A DNA stretch of 64,000 nucleotides from JAHEJJ01 sp965212205 (GTDB lineage: Bacteria > Bacteroidota > Bacteroidia > Flavobacteriales > Flavobacteriaceae). This document shows, piece by piece, positions 60,589 to 64,000 of the stretch. The DNA lies in assembly GCA_965212205.1 (NCBI GenBank), contig CBDBUX010000011.1, forward strand, positions 372,001 through 436,000. Direction: 5' to 3'. The notes beneath the pieces were generated by a model, which ran no database searches, was not told where the DNA came from, and saw only the letters and a program-made list of their open reading frames with translations. The first letter of the stretch is position 1, and the number at the start of each line of letters is the position of its first letter. The position numbers and the translations under genes are program-made.

Positions 60589-63108
60589 TTACATCATGCG
60601 ATCAAAGAAGATAGCATTCATTAAGAGCTTATTGGTACCATACCAGAACGCTCTGAAATTTGTATTATCGGTAAATACGATTACACGCCCTTTACCGAGT
60701 TTCTGAATTTGAAAAGGAACACTTTCTTTTAGTCTGGCCAGGTTTTCCTCTGAAATATAACCACTTAAGAGAGGAGACCTGGTATATTGGATCGGATTAT
60801 TATAACTGTCCTTGTGGGGTTCGATGTAGATATTCGAATTCCTAAAAATCGGGATAGAATTGTTTTTATAGCCGAAATTGATCGGGTGTGAACGATCGAT
60901 CCTCGTATTAAATATTGCGCCGCCGGTTTGTTGTGCTCCTTTAAATCTGGATGCCTGGCCAAAACTTACATCCTTGGCGACCAGAGTGTCGCGCCTAAAG
61001 TTAAGTTCTATAAACTCTTGCTTTTCAAGCCACTCGACGGCATTGCGATAGGCGATCAGGGTTCCACCAGATTTGACCCAGGAATGGAGCTTCTCCTTTG
61101 TTTTTTCATCGATCTTCATTTTCCCACTACTGCCTGGTAAGATGATATCGGTATAGTCGCCCAAATCGACCTCATTGATATAACTAAGATCAATTTTACT
61201 GAGTTTCATATCGTATCGCGTATCGAACAGGTGCCATATCTCACCAGCGTCGTATGGTCTGATCCCTTTGCCAACCACAATAGCTACTTTTTGTTTTTTC
61301 ACCGGGTCGAACTCACTGCTTCCCAAGTCGATTCCCTGAGTGAGGCCGGTAGATACGCCATATATATTTAAGGCATTCTCCTCGGCTAATTCTTTGAGGA
61401 AATCATAAATCTCCCCGCTACTCTTTTCCTGATTTTGAACAGGAACAAGAACGGTTCCATAATCGAAATTATGGCCAGATGTGGTAAAAGGAGACTTGGC
61501 GATCTTAGCACGTAGGCCTTTATCGAGTATTTTGTTGAGGGCTCTGGGGGCAAAATATTCACCCCATTCGAAAAGGTACGCATAATCACTTTTTTCACTT
61601 ATGGAGCCTTTGGGCGGCCTTAGGTCGGTAACCTGTGCCCCGGCCACCGCCATTGAGCGTAATTCGGTATAGTCCAGATTAAAGGCCAATGGTAGGGTCC
61701 ATGCCGAAATGTCGTAAAAGAGGCTGTCTGTAAAGGATGTCCGCTTTTCAAAAATCGCCTTTAAGAGTCGATGATTTTTTTGATTGACCGGTACCACATA
61801 GGCATGACCCGGGCTGTACTTTTTGTTGCCAACGGTCATATCCCTTGAAATTTCATGGAACTTAATCTTATGCCGGTACAGGATTTCTGCCAGTTTGTGT
61901 GTTTTAGCAGCATCCTTTGAATCCCCGAAGAGATATGCTTTACTCCTGCCTATAGACGATTCGATGCGCATATTTTTATAAAAGTTCGCCTGGTATCTCA
62001 ACAGATCAAGTCTTAATTCGTTTGAAGCTTTTAACGTAGACATTGCCGTGGCGAACTGGTTCCGGATGCTAAAGGGAAAACTCAATAATCCGTTTTCGGT
62101 CTCCTGAATATGTCCCCTTGCGCTTGCTTGTTCGAATAAGATCCCGATACCACCATTTACATCCGGATAGGTAGATCCCTTGCCGTAATAATAGTCATCG
62201 TACCGCTCTTCGGTAAAATAAAGTGACCCTATCTTGTCTAGTGCGCTTGCATGAAATTTACTTATTTCCCGGGTCAGATCCTGATTTTCTTTAGGGGTCA
62301 GGGGATGGACTCTGCTGGGTACGCCGGGTTGAAAAAAGAAAGTCGAATTGGTACCCATTTCATGGTGGTCTGTGAGCACGTTGGGCATCCACTTATGGAA
62401 GGATTCGATTCGTGCCTTGCTTTCCGGTAATTGTACCGGAAGCCAATCCCTGTTCAGGTCGAACCAATAGTGGTTGGTTCGGCCACCGGGCCATACCTCA
62501 TGGTATTCTCGTTCATTATTATCTGCGTTCAGATGAATACTCCTGTTGGTATTGGCCCAATATGCAAATCGTTGAAGCCCATCTGGGTTAAAGGACGGAT
62601 CGAGCAAGACCACGCTGTTGGCCAGTTGAGAATCAATCTCAGGTCCCTGCGCGGCTGCCAGGTAATAAGCATAGGCCAGAGCAGCATTAGAACCGCTGGG
62701 TTCATTGCCATGAATGGAAAAACCCTGGTAAATCACAACAGGTATTTGGCTTAGCTCCGAATCGGGCAAATCTTCCTCCGTAATTTTAAGATGTTGTACG
62801 CGGATTTCTTCCAGTTTTTGAAGATTTTCCGGCGTAGTGATGGTGAGCAAAAGCAAAGGGCGTCCTTCAAATGTCTTACCCCTGTTTTCCAGCATGATTC
62901 GGTCGCTGGCATTGGCCAGAGCTGTCATATATTGAACCAGTTTATCATGGGTGACATGCCATTCACCTACCTTATGGCCGATCACTTGTTCAGGTGTAGG
63001 GATGTCGGGATTGTATGAGGTCCCTTCGGGAAGATAATATTCCAATTCCTGGCCTAATATCGGTTGCAGGGAATATAGGATAAGTATTAAAAAGAGTGAT
63101 ATTCTCAT
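60589..63108 (-). CDS. Secreted M14-family zinc carboxypeptidase
   Basis: 839 residues, signal peptide MRISLFLILILYSLQPILGQ. Zinc motif HxxE in YQGFSIHGNEPSGSNA (~residue 134), with VLLDPSFNPDGLQRF, HLNADNNEREY, DLNRDW, and LTDHHEMGTNSTFFFQPG supplying the third ligand region; GIGILFEQASARG holds the general base Glu. Residues ~400-839 include a GATase1-like domain (TDIILPGSSGK, VKSGGTLIAYRNAVEWL). A Bacteroidota envelope peptidase. Separate promoter region; downstream of a terminator for DUF3276. Confidence 0.95.
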   Translation of the reverse strand: MRISLFLILILYSLQPILGQELEYYLPEGTSYNPDIPTPEQVIGHKVGEWHVTHDKLVQYMTALANASDRIMLENRGKTFEGRPLLLLTITTPENLQKLEEIRVQHLKITEEDLPDSELSQIPVVIYQGFSIHGNEPSGSNAALAYAYYLAAAQGPEIDSQLANSVVLLDPSFNPDGLQRFAYWANTNRSIHLNADNNEREYHEVWPGGRTNHYWFDLNRDWLPVQLPESKARIESFHKWMPNVLTDHHEMGTNSTFFFQPGVPSRVHPLTPKENQDLTREISKFHASALDKIGSLYFTEERYDDYYYGKGSTYPDVNGGIGILFEQASARGHIQETENGLLSFPFSIRNQFATAMSTLKASNELRLDLLRYQANFYKNMRIESSIGRSKAYLFGDSKDAAKTHKLAEILYRHKIKFHEISRDMTVGNKKYSPGHAYVVPVNQKNHRLLKAIFEKRTSFTDSLFYDISAWTLPLAFNLDYTELRSMAVAGAQVTDLRPPKGSISEKSDYAYLFEWGEYFAPRALNKILDKGLRAKIAKSPFTTSGHNFDYGTVLVPVQNQEKSSGEIYDFLKELAEENALNIYGVSTGLTQGIDLGSSEFDPVKKQKVAIVVGKGIRPYDAGEIWHLFDTRYDMKLSKIDLSYINEVDLGDYTDIILPGSSGKMKIDEKTKEKLHSWVKSGGTLIAYRNAVEWLEKQEFIELNFRRDTLVAKDVSFGQASRFKGAQQTGGAIFNTRIDRSHPINFGYKNNSIPIFRNSNIYIEPHKDSYNNPIQYTRSPLLSGYISEENLARLKESVPFQIQKLGKGRVIVFTDNTNFRAFWYGTNKLLMNAIFFDRMM

Positions 63109-63144
63109 AATTTTTCGGGTATTGGTGGGTCGAAATATAAATAT

Positions 63145-63173
63145 AAAAAACGGCCTTTAATTTTAAAGGCCGT
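63145..63173 (-). terminator. Terminator of the DUF3276 gene
   Basis: ACGGCCTTT / AAAGGCCGT with a six-base loop; on the minus strand TTTTTTAT follows. Confidence 0.8.
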
Positions 63174-63200
63174 CTGTTGAAATTATATTTTGTACTTGTT

Positions 63201-63569
63201 TCATATATCCTCGAAGTCCAGATCGGTAAAGCTCTCGCTCGAGGCCTCACCGTTCGAACTCGGTTCTGTTTTCTTAAAATCTTTTTGATGGCGTTCTGAA
63301 ATAACCTCAGTTCCCTTTTCAGCAATGATATAATCCATCATTTCCCCAACATTTTCTCTAAAGGCTTCAAAATCCTCTTTATAGAGATAAATTTTGTGCT
63401 TTTTGTAGTGGAAGGATCCGTCATCGTGGGTAAACTTTTTACTTTCAGTGATGGTCAGGTAATAGTCGCCTGCCTTTGTGCTTCTGACATCGAAGAAATA
63501 AGTTCTCCTTCCAGCACGTAATACCTTCGAGAATATTTCTTCCTGATCCATTAGTTCTTTGTCGCCCAT
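63201..63569 (-). CDS. DUF3276 protein, PUR-alpha-like nucleic-acid-binding
   Basis: 122 residues. The PUR-alpha-like repeat spans ~10-85 (IFSKVLRAGRRTYFFDVRSTKAGDYYLTITESKK, KHKIYLYKEDFEAFRENVGEMMDYII), followed by an acidic disordered tail ending DLDFEDI. Bacteroidota DUF3276 proteins bind single-stranded nucleic acid in vitro, as far as I recall. A near-consensus promoter (TTG-N20-CATTTTTG) lies about 40-70 bases upstream. Confidence 0.93.
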   Translation of the reverse strand: MGDKELMDQEEIFSKVLRAGRRTYFFDVRSTKAGDYYLTITESKKFTHDDGSFHYKKHKIYLYKEDFEAFRENVGEMMDYIIAEKGTEVISERHQKDFKKTEPSSNGEASSESFTDLDFEDI

Positions 63570-63645
63570 GATTTGATTTGTGTAGTTAGCTGTAGATATA
63601 ATATCATCAAAAATGTAAAAAAAATGCTAATTCAGCAACATTTTT

Positions 63646-64000
63646 CTAGTTTTCTTTCTCAGACAATTGATGAATGTAAAGCTCCTTATAGTAGCCTTTT
63701 TGAGCAATCAGTTGGTCATGTGTACCCTGTTGTAAAATTTGACCGTCCTGCAGGACCAGGATCAGGTCGGCATTTTTAGCAGAGGAAACCCTGTGGCTTA
63801 CGATCAATGTGGTCTTATCACGGGAAGCTTGCTTAAGATTGTTGAGGATTTCCTCTTCGGTCTCGGTATCTACGGCCGACAAACAATCGTCGAAAAGGTA
63901 AATGACAGGATCCTTCAGCAGAGCCCTTGCAATTGAAATGCGTTGTTTTTGGCCACCACTAAGGGTAATTCCGCGTTCCCCGAGGACGGTATCGTATTGA
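63646..64000 (-). CDS. ABC exporter, C-terminal ATPase part (partial)
   Basis: The frame is open to the right edge of the window; only the last ~118 residues are present. They contain the signature LSGGQKQRISIARALL, Walker B VIYLFDDCLSAVD, H-loop LIVSHR and the end KGYYKELYIHQLSEKEN of type I (MsbA-like) exporters. The residue after Walker B is Asp instead of Glu, typical of the degenerate half-site in heterodimeric exporters such as LmrCD/TM287-288-like pairs. Partner gene and start are outside the window. Confidence 0.9.
   Translation of the reverse strand, partial: QYDTVLGERGITLSGGQKQRISIARALLKDPVIYLFDDCLSAVDTETEEEILNNLKQASRDKTTLIVSHRVSSAKNADLILVLQDGQILQQGTHDQLIAQKGYYKELYIHQLSEKEN

Overview
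The window reads as chromosomal DNA of a Bacteroidota bacterium, most likely a (probably marine) member of Flavobacteriaceae; I cannot name the genus. Supporting signs: promoters of the Bacteroidota type (TTG, about 20 bases, TAnnTTTG), few Shine-Dalgarno sites, paired type II and type III glutamine synthetases, a fused isobutyryl-CoA mutase, a roughly 390-residue PurM variant, DUF3276, a BlaR1-like peptidase with a plug-like tail, and many lipoproteins and outer-membrane barrels. No IS element, prophage, CRISPR array or rRNA operon was seen; most of it is core genome.

Layout. 1-9481: a tripartite RND efflux operon (TolC-like protein cut by the window edge, adaptor, pump) followed by a PAP2 phosphatase fused to a barrel and a FadL-like protein. 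9564-11735: a membrane protein, repeats, tRNA-Arg(ACG), apt, and three very small genes or peptides. 11955-15128: a serine hydrolase-blaI-blaR1 operon with a palindromic candidate BlaI operator on its promoter. 15243-20935: Na+/Ca2+ exchanger, divergent glutamine synthetases (GSII, GSIII), purM. 21104-24893: Rieske lipoprotein, ApbE, prfA and a frameshifted pyrF. 25106-31386: a small secreted protein, PfkB kinase, purU and IcmF. 31405-36801: four-helix protein, Lrp/AsnC regulator, secreted hydrolase, then an MFS-DJ-1 operon behind an apparent leader-peptide/terminator attenuator, and a DUF1684 lipoprotein.

36873-39762 is a nitrogen operon (PII, ammonium channel, porin). 40045-46609: fluoride channel and two small membrane proteins, MazG-like hydrolase, IlvE, DUF4920, MnmD, an SDR oxidoreductase, grpE-dnaJ. 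A candidate small RNA lies at about 46652-46734. 47010-52263: a five-gene run (ABC exporter pair, MscS channel, DUF6268 barrel, sigma-54-type response regulator without a DNA-binding domain). 53155-64000: PPK2, M28, M23 and M14 peptidases, cyclophilin-FKBP fusion, 1-Cys peroxiredoxin, DinB/YfiT protein, a Trx-like/cupin/GNAT operon, DUF3276, and the end of an ABC exporter.

Nitrogen assimilation is the clearest shared theme. The glnII/glnN intergenic region and the promoter of the PII-amt-porin operon share a GGGG(T)TAATT element placed at or just upstream of the -33 position, which suggests one unidentified activator controls ammonium uptake and both glutamine synthetases. Other leads are the MFS leader/attenuator, the BlaI operator, several genes below 60 codons, the candidate small RNA, the broken pyrF, and an apbE whose best start is an ATC codon behind a perfect GGAGG.
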